Below, one piece after another: positions 1 to 13,632 of a stretch of DNA of 64,000 nucleotides; the stretch's first letter is position 1, and every line of letters starts with the position of its first letter. This DNA is from Mesocentrotus franciscanus (lineage: Eukaryota; Echinodermata; Echinoidea; Camarodonta; Strongylocentrotidae), in assembly GCA_037976565.1 (NCBI GenBank), contig CP137674.1, positions 32,987,216-33,051,215 on the forward strand. The letters run 5' to 3'. The position numbers and the translations under genes were made by a program. The notes beneath the pieces were generated by a model. That model saw nothing but the letters and a program-made list of their open reading frames with translations, did no database searches and was not told the DNA's origin.

Positions 1-93
1 GGGTAAAGTTCAATTTAACTAAATAATATATTCGATGCTTAATGCATTAAGTAATGCAATATATGAATTGTAATTGCTTCATGTGTATTTCAG

Positions 94-194
94 TTGATAC
101 TCGTGTAGAATCAGCAGTTTTTGAAACCACAGAACAACAGAAAATCAAGCTTGCTAACATACACTGTCCATGTACATGTATTAGTGGTTGTGAG
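94..194 (+). CDS. Possible upstream exon of gene 1 (linker before the PTP domain)
   Basis: A tract after TTTCAG (91-93) stays open for 101 nt to a GAG|GTGATT donor. It would end in phase 0, matching the phase-0 start of the exon at 371. The predicted peptide (DTRVESAVFETTEQQK, then a short Cys-rich stretch) has no family I recognise. The donor is weak and the exon is provisional. Confidence 0.3.
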
Positions 195-370
195 GTGATT
201 TGTTTTGCTGTTTAAAATATGGAATTGACTTGTATATGATAATGAGATTAGTCATAAATAGAAAGCAATCTTAATGAAGCTATATACATTGTGAATGTAT
301 ATTGAAACCACTCGTAATTGTTGCACTGTAAACAAATGATCACCTTTTATGCCATCACTCTTTATCTCAG

Positions 371-1114
371 AACCTGCATACACTGACTCCAACACCATCT
401 GCTAATAGCTTTCGAAGCGGAAGAGCTTCCATTAATCGAAAAAAGAATCGCTTTCCTGATATTTTGCCATGTGAGTCATTCATCACTCTATTATAATTAT
501 ACACATATTTGAAGCCATATAAAGACACACCTTTCCTTTTTAAATATACCGGTAGCTAGTTTTGGTTTTACTTTCATAATGCTGGATATATTATTTTCCA
601 CATTTCCTGGTATTTTCCCATTACTTTTAATATTCAATACACAAGCAGGTAATGACTTGACCTTTGGTAATATATTGAAAGAATTGAGTATCCTTGTAGG
701 ATCTTTAACATCTCGTCTTTTGCTCCCTCTTTCTCTGTATGATATTTGACTGTTACCTTTCAAATGGCCTATCAAGAATTAATATATTTGTTATGCACTC
801 ACTTTGGAAATTGTATGAATTATGAAAGGATTTGAGCATCAAACAAATTATGTCTTTAAACAATCAGTACATTTCTCATGTAAGGATTAAAGTAATTTTC
901 ATTATGTAGACCTTTTAAGAATTGAATTCATGCAGTCATTTGAATTTAGATTGTTTAGAAATTATTCAGTAATTACAGCATGTTGCTTGCGGGAAAGAGG
1001 GAGGGGGTGGGGGTGGGGCACAGGTCAGAAAAACTCAGACAAGCAAGGCCAGGAAAGAGACTCAAATTTATAAGATGTCTCTTCCCTCTAGATCAACCAT
1101 TGCAAAATATTCTT

Positions 1115-1164
<50 letters not shown>

Positions 1165-1383
1165 TATCCAATTTATTATCCAACTTATTATCCAACCCAT
1201 GAGCTTTGGTTCTAGTTTAATGGTACTTTGTTAAAGACTGACATAGTACATGCTTCCTCTTCCCTTTTAGAAGTAATATCATGTTAATTTGAACTTTTGT
1301 TTTCAGTGGAGCGTAACAGGCCGTATCTTGCATGCCCTGGATTGTCAGATAGCACTGATTACATCAATGCCTCTTTCATGAAT
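371..1383 (+). CDS. Gene 1 exons for the PTP N-terminal lobe (KNRF loop and NASF motif)
   Basis: Exon 371-470 ends after [10 protein letters not shown] with one base of the next codon (phase 1). Exon 1307-1383 (77 nt) completes it and ends in phase 0 after DYINASFMN. Gene 2 uses the same two splice positions, and its corresponding second exon is also exactly 77 nt (61456-61532). This is good evidence of common origin. The 923-bp intron holds an (ATC)n tract at 1114-1161. Confidence 0.85.
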
Positions 1384-4300
1384 GTGAGTATACCTAAAGT
1401 AAAGGTAGGGTTGGGGTTAGGATTGGAGTGATTACATCATGTGTTTATCGAGAGAGAGGATAATGTAGAGGGTTGAGGAGAGGGGAGAAAGAGAGAGCGA
1501 GAGAGAGTGAGAGAGAGAGAGAGTGGGAGAGAGAGAGCAAGAGAGAGAGAGAAAGGAGAGGGGAGAGAGAGCGAGAGAGGGAGAGAGAGGGAGAGAGAGA
1601 GAGAGAGAGAGTGAGAGAGAGAGAGAGCAAGAGAGAGAGAAAGGAGAGGGGCAAAGAGAGAGTGAGAGTGGAGAGAAGAAAGAGAGAGAGAGAGAGAGAG
1701 AGAGTAAAAGAGAGACAGAGACACAGAGGCCCGAATTCACAAAGGAGGTTTAAACCTCGGCTGAGGTTTAAACCCCCTCTAAGGTTTAAACCTCTGATTT
1801 TCTGATTCACAAAGGAGGTTTAAACCAGGGGGTGGTTTAAATGCGTCATACTACGTCATAATTTGGTTTATATTTTGTACTGCTCTTTGGGGTGGTTTAA
1901 ACCCCGCGCGTGCGCAAACACGACCTCATCTGATCTTTCTTGAAATTGGCGCTAAAATTTCTGAACAAAAATCACAGACGAAATTATTGAAATCACATCG
2001 TCAATCACATCGTATGTGGCTGAATGCAAGCACGAATCGTAAGTAAATCGATGTATTTCCGTCGGTAACATTCATTTACGTTTATTAAGTGTGTTTGTTC
2101 AATTTATTTCGTTCATTTGAAAAATAAATAAATTCCATTCGTAATGAGACCATGACATTGTTGTTTTCATCTTGGTTTTATCGCAGGATTTTTTTTCTTC
2201 AGTCCCGTGCGTTCCCTTTTGTGTTGGACGAGTGACGTTATTTTCGTGCGCGGGCCGCGGCCGGGGTGCGTCCTAGTAGACTCTACTAGTAGTACTCCTA
2301 GTGATCTAGATCTAGATCTAGGCCTAGTCCTCGACCTTCGTCTTGTTTCTTCTTCCTCCGGTATTCGGAGATCAGCGCATGGCCGTGTGTTGGTTTTCAA
2401 GCTGTAGGAGTTTATGACAGAAATCTTCGGTCTAGAGTTTATGTAGACCTAGGTAGTCTAGATTACCTAGACTAGTAGTCTAGTAGACCCTACTAGTACT
2501 AGATCTAGATCTAGATCTAGACCTAGATCTATATGGAACATGGAGTTTTAGAATGTAGGCCCTGGCCTAGGCCTAGTCTAGACTCAGCTGATCTGTCTAG
2601 ACTAGTACTAGACCTAGGTCCTAGTAGTCTTAACTAATCTAACGCAGGGCTGCCAGGTAAAAATTATGTCAGACTCGGAGGAAAAAATGTCAGACTCAGA
2701 GTCAGAGTCAGAGGTAAAAATGTCAGAGGTAAAAAATGTCAGACTCAGAGGAAAAAAAGTCAGACTCAGACTCGGAGGTAAAAATGTCAGAGGTAAGACT
2801 AGGTCTAGGCCTAGATCTATCATTTAGGTCTAGTAAGACTAAAAATGTCAGAGGTAAAAATGTGTTACTTTTACTTTTAGTTTAGTTTTAGTAGATCTTC
2901 TAGTTCTAGGCCTAGTTCAATGGTGATGTAGCCTAGATCTAGACTAGACTTAGTTAGACCGAAAGCTTCAGTCTCTGAATATCGACGGTTGTTCCGCTGA
3001 GATTGCATCTGGCTCCTCTGACCGCCTCTAGTCATGGGGAATGTCAACAAATGTCAGTTTTATTAAAGAATGACCCATACCAGATGGTTATTTCTGTCTA
3101 GACTAGATCTAGACTAGACTGAAATAAATGCATTTTAAAAAAAATTGTTTTCATTAATTAGACTCCTAATAGTAATATAGTAACACAATTTCATTTTTCT
3201 ATTGTTTCACACTCACAGACTTGCTTAAACTAAGTTAAACTAAGTTTAATAGACACCTGCGCTGAAGCCAGAACCTGAGGCTGATCTTGACTTGAGCAAA
3301 CAACATGGCCTATCTCCATCACCTTCGCCGCATTGAGAGAGTGAGAGAGGTACGATTTAATTGATTTTTTCTTCTTTCTATTGAATTGTCAATAACTTGT
3401 TCAATTTAATTGATTAAAATTAAGAGGTAGGCCTAGATTTAAGGGGCCTATCTAATTTAATAGATGTAGATCTAGACTCTACTTCTGTAGTGTCTTGTAG
3501 TGATCTTGTGTTAAGGTTTTAAGAGACATTCATGAGCCTGATGAGGACCGTTTCATGAAGGTTGTTACGCATACTACCAGTACCCATTTAAATATTTCCT
3601 CTTTTTTTTTGCAAATACCCATTTATTTAAATTATTTTTAAAAAAATAATTCTACATAGTCTATTGCTGATGAAATTTTAACTCATTATTCTACCAATCA
3701 AATTCGAGTAATATGAAGACCTGGAATAGACATGTGTAGAATCTATACAGGATATCATTGCTGAGATTGTTGACAGAATATCTTTCATGATTCACTGTTG
3801 TGGTTTAGAAAGAAATGTTAACTTCAAATTATCAAGAGTGGGGGAGTTTGGAAGCCAGTACCCAGCTCTAAAGAACTCCCAAAATACCCTGAACTAGTTA
3901 GGGCTAATTGGAAAGAATTTTGTAGGTTAGAGTTCTGCAGACAGAATTATGGGAAATCTATCCTACGGTACGGAAGAGTAGGACAGATAGCTATATAATG
4001 AAAATCATTCTTTAGACATGCACTTTTTTATTGAATATTTCAACTCATCTCATCAAACTATATCTATCTTTTGCAAACAGATACCTGAGCCGAGACCTCA
4101 GCGAAGGTCTGAGAGACGTAAAAAATCCATTTGAATTGTACGAGGATGAAGCGTTTCGAGTGCGGTACCGTTTCTCGAAGGAGGCGGTAATCTACCTGAT
4201 CAACATGCTTGAATGAAGGGGACTTGAAGAGGAACATGGGAGACGAATGATCCACTACCTGTTTATCTACAGGTTTTGACGGCTCTATGTTTCTATGCCG

Positions 4301-7300
4301 TTGGTGAGTTTTTTATTTATTTCTTAACCTAAAACTTGTGTATAACGTACACTATTTTTAAAGGGTTCGTACGGGTCATTGAAAATTGAACATTTGCCTG
4401 AATTTGATTTGTGAAAAATATACCTTTTTAATTGAAAACAAATTTCTCTTGAGCATTTTCTTCTTTCCATGTCCATTATCCTCTTGATCTTGATCTTGAT
4501 GTAGTTGATGTACAAACGCCTGGTGTGGCTATCATTTTATAATTTAAGGCAGCAATGCACACATTTTGGATACATACCTTTTTAGTCAATTTTTATTTTT
4601 ATGGTTATGTAACCCCCCCCCCCCAATAAAAAATTAAGAATTATTGTAGAGATTCTGCTGTTTATAAATTTGTTTTAGTATAACATAAAAATAGAAAATT
4701 AAATAATAACAATTAACAATAATGATGATAATAAAATAATGTATAAAGGAACATGGCAATAAAAAAGACTATAATCAAAGTACAAAATATCAATATTTCA
4801 CTGATTTGTTGATATTACTTTCTAACTTCATTACTTTCTTGTTCCTTGTTTTGACTTTCACAGGAGGTGGAGAATATGTCTAACCAAAAGATGTGTATGA
4901 GCTGATGCTGCAGACATTGCTATGGGAGGGTGCAGATGGCCTTGTACATTGAAAGGTAAGATTTAGTTCGTTTTCACAATCAACATTTTAGTCATTATTC
5001 TTGCTATGCTTGTTTTCATATCTCGATATTTTGGTTCTTTTCCCATAAATGTTTTTTATTCCTTTGCATTGATGTTACTGTCCCAGTGCCTTTCTCAATC
5101 TAGAGCTATCTCTCTCTCTCTCTCTTTCTGTTGTATCTCTTTCTCTTTCTTGCTCACTTGTTCAACAATACATCCCTGTGGCTGCCACAGAAAATAAAAT
5201 GACAGCAATTTATGCTTAAGATACCGTTAGATAATTATTTATGCCTTTCCTCTTCATGGGGTATAATGTGAAGTGTAATGGAGCAATTCAACAAAAAACT
5301 TTTCAGAGAGAGATCTATCAACGAGGTCTTAGACTTCGTGATATATTGATGGAGGAAAATTGGAGGTTAATTAAATACATTTGTTCTTCCTTTTATTTTA
5401 GTCACATGGATTCCAAGAAGGAAGGTGAAGATAGAAATCAGATGCATCTCCTACCCATTGGCAATTTAATGACAGCCCTTATTGGTGAAGAACATGGAGA
5501 AGATACTGGATGGTTTTCTCATAAATTTCAAGAGATTCTGGATGTTTTCAGAAATAAAAAGCCTTTAAGCCTTGTGCTACTGATGAACTGACAGAATGTC
5601 ATTAGTCATTTACTGCACCCCTTTCCCTTCCCTCTTTTTGGGTGTGGGAATGTCAACAATTTATTCTCCAACTGCCGTACCTTCAATAACAAATCGCTTA
5701 ATTATACACTTCATTCAAGAAAACAGGAAGTTTAATCAGTTTTCATAGATCATTGTTTCCCTAACTTTTATGTGATGTCTGGAAATTGGCGTTGTTTTTT
5801 CCTTGCTACATTTTCATAGCTTTTGTCAAAATAAGATAAATGACAAATCCTTATTTGAGCATGGTGTACTTTACTTGTCTATTTCAACTGACACCATTTA
5901 CACCCAAGTTTTACATGACATGAGTCATGGTAGAGATGGAAATGTTGTTCTACTGTCATCCAGAGTGGCAGATCCAAGATTCTCTGGTAGAGGGGCACAA
6001 GAAATGGAGGGGCACAGTATTTTTGTGTGGCGTTACAGGTACAAAGTCGCTGACAAGTAAAAAGCCAAAACAAAACAAAAACAAGAACGGGATGGGGTAT
6101 CAGCCCATGCTCCTCTTTTTCTGCCCGTGATCTGCCACTGATTGATATGATCCTTGTAATCAAAGTGCATAAATAGTGTTGCAGTTTTAAAAATCATTCA
6201 ATATGACTGATCTATTGTAATACCATTTATTGTACTGTGAATGAGAGAAATAAATATATTGTTTTATATCTATATAGAATTGAATAGAGATCTTTTGCAA
6301 ATATCAAAGAGCTGATGCATGTATTGACTGTCTAAATATATTTAGTATGCTGAGAAAAAGATTGAGAAAGGATGGATATTGTGACAATCCTGTTTGATAT
6401 AAAAGAAGACAGATAATGAGTGTGAGAGAAACGAAACAAAGAAGGAGTGAATGAGAGAGAGAAAATAAGAGAGAAAGAGGGGGTGGGGATACAATAAAGA
6501 GAAATTGACATACTAATGTAGTAATGTACATACATACAGGAAAACATAGGTTGAGGAAAAGGAGTGTGTACTCACAACGTATTAAAATTAGAGAGAGTGA
6601 GAGAAAGAAAGAAACAAAATGTAGAATTCACAATACAAAAGAAAAAGTATCAGGACAATCATCTTCCCCAAAAATTAGCCCTGGAACCCCCAAGGACAAT
6701 TACCTCCGTGGACAATATTATTTCCTCTCGTTGAACATAACCCCACCCCAGAAAATTATACCCCTGTTCATTACAGGGTAGTCCACCCTGATAATATGTT
6801 GGTTTTGGGGGCGGGGGAAATGTCCCAAGAGATAATTTCAGGGGTGGTAATTGTCTGCAGGGGTAACTTTCTGGGGGGTAATTGACCTCGGGGTGGTTGT
6901 CCTTGGGGTAAGTGTCCTAGAACCAAAAGATAAGGAGAGAAAAAATAGTTGTACACAAATTCGTCTGAATCTCTTCAAAACGTTAAGATAATTCCCCTTT
7001 CCCGAAATTAGGAAAATTATATTATAAAAATTAAAAAAAACAAAATAAATCAAAAAATGGATTAAACGATAAAGCAGGAAAATGGGTCTTAACAATTGGT
7101 ATAAAACAAGTGAAATCCTCCCCTGGCCTCCATTTTTGACGTAGCAGACAGCATCTGATCTACTGAGCATGCGCAGTAGAGATAAACCATGGTTTAAACC
7201 ATGGTCTAAATTTAGACCATGGTTTAAACCATGGTTTATTTTGTACTACGGATTGTACCATGGTACAAAAGAAACCATCGTTGGTGAATCAGAGAGGGTT

Positions 7301-9922
7301 TAAACCCCCAGGAGGTTTAAACCATGGTCTCAAAAACCTAGGAGGGGGTTTAAACCCCCGGGGGGTTTAAACTTCCTTTGTGAATTCGGGCCAGAGAGTG
7401 CAAAGAGTACCTTAAATGAAGATAAGATGAAGTTAGCTTCATCAACATCATGACACACAAAACTTCAAACTTTCACATTAATTAACCAGTTGACTACTGG
7501 ATTTTCTTGTTTCCCAATGCTTTAACTCTTTGCCCGCCACGTACACAATCCCCCCTGTGCCACATTGTTTTTAGGGTGCCACCTTAGGAGGGGTTCTGCA
7601 TGGACTATGCTTATTCAACTCGCAATAACTTTTGATTGGTGTACTGTAATGAAAAACTTTGCAAAAGAGTACGTGTGGGACCAGGCTCATCTTCCTCGTC
7701 AGAGTCAGTCTCGCTCTCCTCTGAATCAGAGTCGGCTGTTGGAACAGGGTCCATCACAAGTTCTCGTACCTGATCAGCAGTGAAGAAGTCCCGTCTCCTC
7801 CTAATAGGGGCCATCCTAGCTCATCAGAATATTTGCAAAAGCAGTTTCAAAACTCAATTTTTCTCGGAAAATGTCAATGTAAACAATGTCTGCGAAAGCG
7901 GTGCAATGAAGTGTGATGTGTATACAATGCGAAGCACGTTACTATTGTGTGTGTGTGCGTACAATAGAATTAAATGCGTTCCGTGTGTATTGTGAATGAA
8001 ATGTGACTTGAGTCGAAGTTGGCAGCCCGCTGTATGTTCCGCTAGCCGAACGTAGCGGGCAAAGAGTTAATACAGGAGCCAGTAGTTGATACAGGCAGTG
8101 GGTTACATAAGTTCTTCTTTCTCTCTCACCAGACATTCCTAAAGAAGGATGTTTTCCTAGCCACGCAGTCCCCCTTGCCTAGCACTGTGGTAGACTTGTG
8201 GAGACTTGCCTTTGATTGGAAGTGTCCAGTTATTGTCATGCTAAATGAGTTGGATGAGGTAAGATCATAGATACATATAACGTGATATTATTAACCTATT
8301 TTTGCAGTGTGCTGGAAATTCCACCCAAGAATTTAAATAGCATTGTATGTTTGGATGGTGTGTGTAATGCATCTATTTCATCCTGGAATAGAAATAGTGT
8401 GAATTTTCACATATACATGTATTATATTTCTGGCTCAAAATAAAGAATACATTCTCAGAATCTGACTCTTGGAATATTATTAATGATAACTGTTTGTATT
8501 TGTTTAAAGAGAAGGAGCTAATCCCACAAAATCTCACGAAGGGTTTGATTTACCGGTAGCAGAGAGAGAGAGAGAGAGAGCACAGAAGAAAGAGAGGAAG
8601 AAAGAAGGGATGAGATAGAAATAGAAGGCAAATAGAGAATCAGTAGGTAACATTGTAAACATGGGGAAAAGAGTGAGCAACAAATTTGTTATGGTTGCAA
8701 TAGAGCAACTAAAGATTGCATGTACAACTATAAAAGCTTGGATGTTTAGATTTGTCAAAATAGACAAATAACGTAGATAGATAAAATTGGGGAAGAGCAA
8801 CCTTTAAGTTAGAAACAAGAATGAAGTAAAGTACCCCATCTATGATAATTGTGATACAGGTCTAATCTCACGCCCACTCATAATTCATATCTATGAACTC
8901 AATTACCTTTTGTGGATAGAGTTTTAGGAATGCCTGTATCAAGCTATGTATTATGCCCCAAATAATGGACTCTTGTCATGGCCTTGTTATTTCTTTCCTA
9001 CCAAAATGAGGTGAGATTCAGAGATTCTCTTGAACAATAATGTCGTGCCTAATGAACCTTGGCATCAACTTGATTTCAAATGCTTGGAACCTTTCAACAG
9101 TGACAACCATTGTGGTGTTCATACAGAAGTAATCATATGTCTGGGTCAGAATTTATAAGTGTCTAGGATAGAACCATTAAGGTTTTGAAGTCTGCAGAAA
9201 CTGGAAATGAAAACACTGAAAATAAAACAGGGACCTCTACGAGCATGAACATGAATCAATGTACAACTGTATCATAATCTAGCCTTAAAACTGAGTAGAA
9301 CTATACCATGTAAGTTATGTTGTTGTCAGAGTGGGGTGTTTATGTATTGTTGCATTAGAGCTCAGACACAGTGTGTGTAATTCCCGTAAAACCTTTTATC
9401 TGAATGCTGTGATTTTGATTGCTACATGTACATAGCAAGTCACTCACAAACATATAATGCTGTATTATTTTCTTTTCTACATGTTCATGTAATGTGGGGA
9501 GGCAACTTGAGTTGAAAGATTAATTAATCTGTGGTGGTGAAATGAATAACAATTGTTTTCTTAACCGTTTGACTAGTGAATTATCTTATTCCAATATTCT
9601 TTAAACAGGGGCCACGATGTTTCCATAGTCAGTGGCTTAATATGAGGTCTTATTACCCATGCCTCCTCAGTTTTATGGAATGCACTTCCACATTCCAAGA
9701 GAAATCACATTGATTTAAACATGTTTAAAATTTCTCTTAAAAAGTATTTATTCAATGTTAAAAGTGTATACCCATGAACTCAGTGTCCAACACTACATGT
9801 ACTTTTTTGCTTCTAAGTGTATTTTCTAATTTGTATTACTTTTTCTTGTAATTCTTTCCTTTCTATTTAAAGCGCATAGGGACATGCTACTGTAATGTGT
9901 TATGCGCTATAAAAGAACTGAA

Positions 9923-9954
<32 letters not shown>

Positions 9955-12900
9955 ATTACCCAATGGATCTCATAGAAGCTGACCTTTGTTTAAAAATAAA
10001 GCATGTCTACTTTGGCAGTAACAAATATCTGATGCTAAAATATGTGATGCTAAACCCAAGATAATTCAATGATTAAAACCATTGAAAATGTGACTACTAT
10101 TATAGTGAAACCATCCCATTCAGGATAAGTGACAACTACTGTATTATTAATACATGTACTTCCTGATCTCCATGTAATAAGAGCTGGATTATCAAGACAA
10201 TAGAAACTCATCTGCTACCCATTATATTTCAATTGTGTTTGATTAACTACAAATTGCTTGGAGTCAAGTGGCTCTCGATTCTACAAGTACTTAATGGTGG
10301 TAAAAATCTTCCAGGTCTCTTTCATAGAACCTGTTCTCTTTAACAATTTATAATAACTTATAATCTAATGGAATTGTTGCATTTGATTGGCTGTGAGCAA
10401 ATCAGTTTTAGAAATGTGACACTTGTTACTGATAAAACTGTTTTTGATAGAGGGCCTTTAAAAGTAATGCTATGGTTTCTATGAATCTCTCATTTGCCCT
10501 ATAGCGAAGGAAAACAAAATATAAATAGCTACAATGTAAGTTTTCTGACGCGTGAAATAAAATGATTCTAACAATTTCTTGATATTTTTATTTCCTAACA
10601 TCTGGAAATAGAGTTATGTGGATCTATGCAATTCAGTTTATGCAGAATTGCAGGAAAGATCGTAAATACTGTTGAATACTACAGGAGTGTACCTTAAAGA
10701 TGCACACAAATAGAAATGTGGACTTTGATACAAAGTACGAATTCTTTGTCTTGGATGAGTTCCGTTGAAAGAACTTTATTCCTTTGTGATATTGTTCAGG
10801 AGACTTGTGTACAGTACTGGCCAGAAGAGGGCAGCATAGCAGTTGGATCACTGGAGGTGACTGCACTTGACTCAGAGAGTACAATGAACTTTGTGAAAAG
10901 GAGATTCAGTGTGACGTCAGACTCTGGAGAGGTATGTCTGTCTGTCGATGTTACCAGCCATGATTCTGGATATAAAGGGAACCTGAAAAATGAGTTACCA
11001 GTCTGGGAATGATCAGGGGTTTTGATAAACTCAATCAAATTTGAGAAAATCACTTAAAGCAGAACAAATCTGGGAATGTCATTAGCCCCCCAAAATGTCT
11101 TATTTCAATGTCTTGTATTGCATGTCATGTGCAAGTAGCTAATCCGCAGCATAATTTGCTACAGTGGCTGTTTAGTGTGTAATAGGCCTTCCTTTGGCGA
11201 TCCTTTAATTTAGAAAATCCATCAGGGAAAAATGAGGAAAAGATGTTAGGGAGGTTTATTTTCACGACATGCTAGCTAGATTCCTGTAGGGCATTTTTCA
11301 ATGTACCGGTACTGATTACGCCCAATTCTTAGCCATTTATCAATGAGGGCTGTCTTGGCGGCAATATTTTTTCACAATATTGTGCAATCAGTCTTGTGAT
11401 GTACTGACATTTAGCATAAGACTTTTGCAAAAGAGGACCCCTTGCTGAATTAATGAAAGTTTTTTTATTTGTCACTGTGTGTTTGTCCTTTCAGAGCATG
11501 ACTGTTGAACAGTTTGAGATGCTAGGATGGGGTATGTCACACAACAAACCAGACTCGCCCCTATCATTACTTTGTCTCATTGAAGCTGTAGAGGGCAGCA
11601 TCAAGACGGCCAAGTGCAAGGGTCCAGCCATTGTTCATTGCATGTAAGTCTACCTCAGCACATTTGACTCACATGTATGAATTTCTACTATTATAAATAA
11701 CAATAACATGCTACATTATACATTTGAATGCATTTTACATTAGATAAAATAATAATGGATACTATGAAATAAAAAAGATATTTTATACATACAGAAAATA
11801 CTTGACGTGAACTCTGTAATTTACTGAAGTACTTTACAAGGAATTACTTTACCGGTATACAAAAAATAACAAAACAAAGAATGATATTACAGTTAGAATA
11901 TATTACATTATAATATGGCTACAAGTACATTTCAGCTAGTATAGTAAGATAAGACTGTTCTCTCTTGAAGTCCGATTGGAGGGGAAGGGGTAGTGTGAGG
12001 CATGATGTAACTTTAAGCTAAAAGCGCTGTAGTATATACTGTTTGGATTGGATTTGACTGGAAAACAGTATCAAAACAAAATGGAAGTGTTTATAGAACA
12101 GAGACCCAGTTATATTTTGGATACGTCATGAAAACAAAATGAATGAAGTAAGATATCATGCTAGCTGGGTAGAGGGAAAGTGAAGGAAAAGAGTGCAATA
12201 GACTAGTTTACTAACATATTCAAATGTGATACATACTGTTTACAAAAGGTTGTTCTTTACAACCCGAAAGTTTGCTTGAGACTTTGCCCGACAAAGCAAC
12301 AAGTAACATATGCAGACTGATTCCAAGTATTGCAGTTCATTCATTAATAACAGGTCAATGGAAAACCTTGTCACTAGGTCTCCAGGAAAATAACATCCAT
12401 CAATTTGATTTATTAGTAAACGGGTCTATGGACAAGATGTATAAGAGCTGTGACTAAAGAGGGCAGTGTGAAAATATAGAAAAACATGATGAATGTCCTT
12501 TGATGTGGATACCAAGAGTTAGTAACAACCAATCGGCATTGTCGGTCATGATCATGATCAAGATCAAAATGTGTTAAAAGCCTGTGAATCCCTGAAAGTT
12601 AGAAATGTGAAAATAAACTACAGGAACCAAGGATATATGTAGAAATAACAATATTTGAAGCTCACTTTTGTCATCATTGTTGAATTAATATTGACTGGAG
12701 TGTTTTTAAGGTTGGTCTCTGTCTTTTTGTTGACATTTTGATCTACCGGTACACAATTTGCATCCTCCTGCCACCAAGGTTAATATATGTTAGCAGGGGC
12801 GTAGACAACGGGGGGGATGAGGGGGATGCATCCCCCCCCACCTCACAAGGTGGGGGGATGGCATGTACAATCATCCCCCCCAGGTTTTGGGGAATGATAT

Positions 12901-13580
12901 TTGCTTACTTAATAAGTCATAATGATGATAATAATAGTAATAATAATAATGATAACAATTATAATATTAATAATAATAATAATTATGATGATGATAATAA
13001 TAATCCTCATCATTATTGTTATCGTTATTTTCTCAAGTCGGTTTTTATTGAAATACATGTGTGGTCTGGCCCACTCATGTTATAGGCATTATACATTGTG
13101 TGCAAAATGCATCAGCGCAATCTAAAACAGAATAGAAAATGAATGTGATACAACAGTATACATAATAATTCGTGACAGAGAGTACCATACTACTATCTTT
13201 ATAACAAGTATTATTCAAACAAATATATATAATTATGTATAATCATGAATTGTTCAACTTCACGCTCCCACTATATGACTATTGTTACACTAATACTGAT
13301 ATCAGGACTGACTGGTATACATTAGTTTGTTGTTAAGCTTGCAGCAGCTACATCTTTTCTGTATTGTTAACTATTTATTTATTTTTGTTTTATTTAAGAT
13401 GCACTTTGTTTTGTATTCATTTAAAGTATGTTGATTGATGCATGAAGACATAAGTTTGAAATGTTTAAAGAAGTTTGTTTCATGTAAAGCGCAGTGTGAA
13501 TTTACCCTGTCTTGAAATGCGAGATAAAAGGAACCTATTAGTATTAGCATTATTATTTGTATTAGTATTATTTTTTATTT

Positions 13581-13632
<52 letters not shown>

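Larger units (their letters stand above)
1728..7392. mobile_element. PIF/Harbinger-like DNA transposon, decayed, with inverted termini
   Basis: The left end GGCCCGAATTCACAAAGGAG and the right end (reverse complement GGCCCGAATTCACAAAGGAA) form terminal inverted repeats. They are flanked by AGA on both sides, a possible 3-bp target duplication, though it lies in GA-rich DNA. Both subterminal regions carry many copies of the palindrome GGTTTAAACC. Harbinger-type transposase remnants lie inside (3305-4303). The element also contains a CTAG-dense tract (2280-2960) and an inverted-repeat insertion (about 6650-6930). Confidence 0.75.
7492..8105. repeat. Short palindromic MITE, copy A, split by the piggyBac-like element
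   Basis: Left half from TTAACCAGTTGACTACTGG and right half TACAGGAGCCAGTAGTTG, then GCAGTGGGTTA, are inverted relatives. They are interrupted at a central TTAA by the 7522-8070 element. The same MITE occurs at 16741-17317. Confidence 0.6.

Noticed and set aside
497..775. 92-codon minus-strand frame
   Set aside because: Intronic, with no recognisable motif.
980..1234. Frame with a long poly-isoleucine run
   Set aside because: It comes from the ATC microsatellite within an intron of gene 1.
1432..1810. Several overlapping Ser/Leu- or Arg/Glu-rich frames
   Set aside because: They are readings of a (GA)n tract in all frames, with no codon-level structure.
5961..6145. AGTGGCAGATCC / GATCTGCCACTG inverted ends suggesting a hAT MITE
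   Set aside because: The ends match but no target duplication is visible. Kept only as a possibility.
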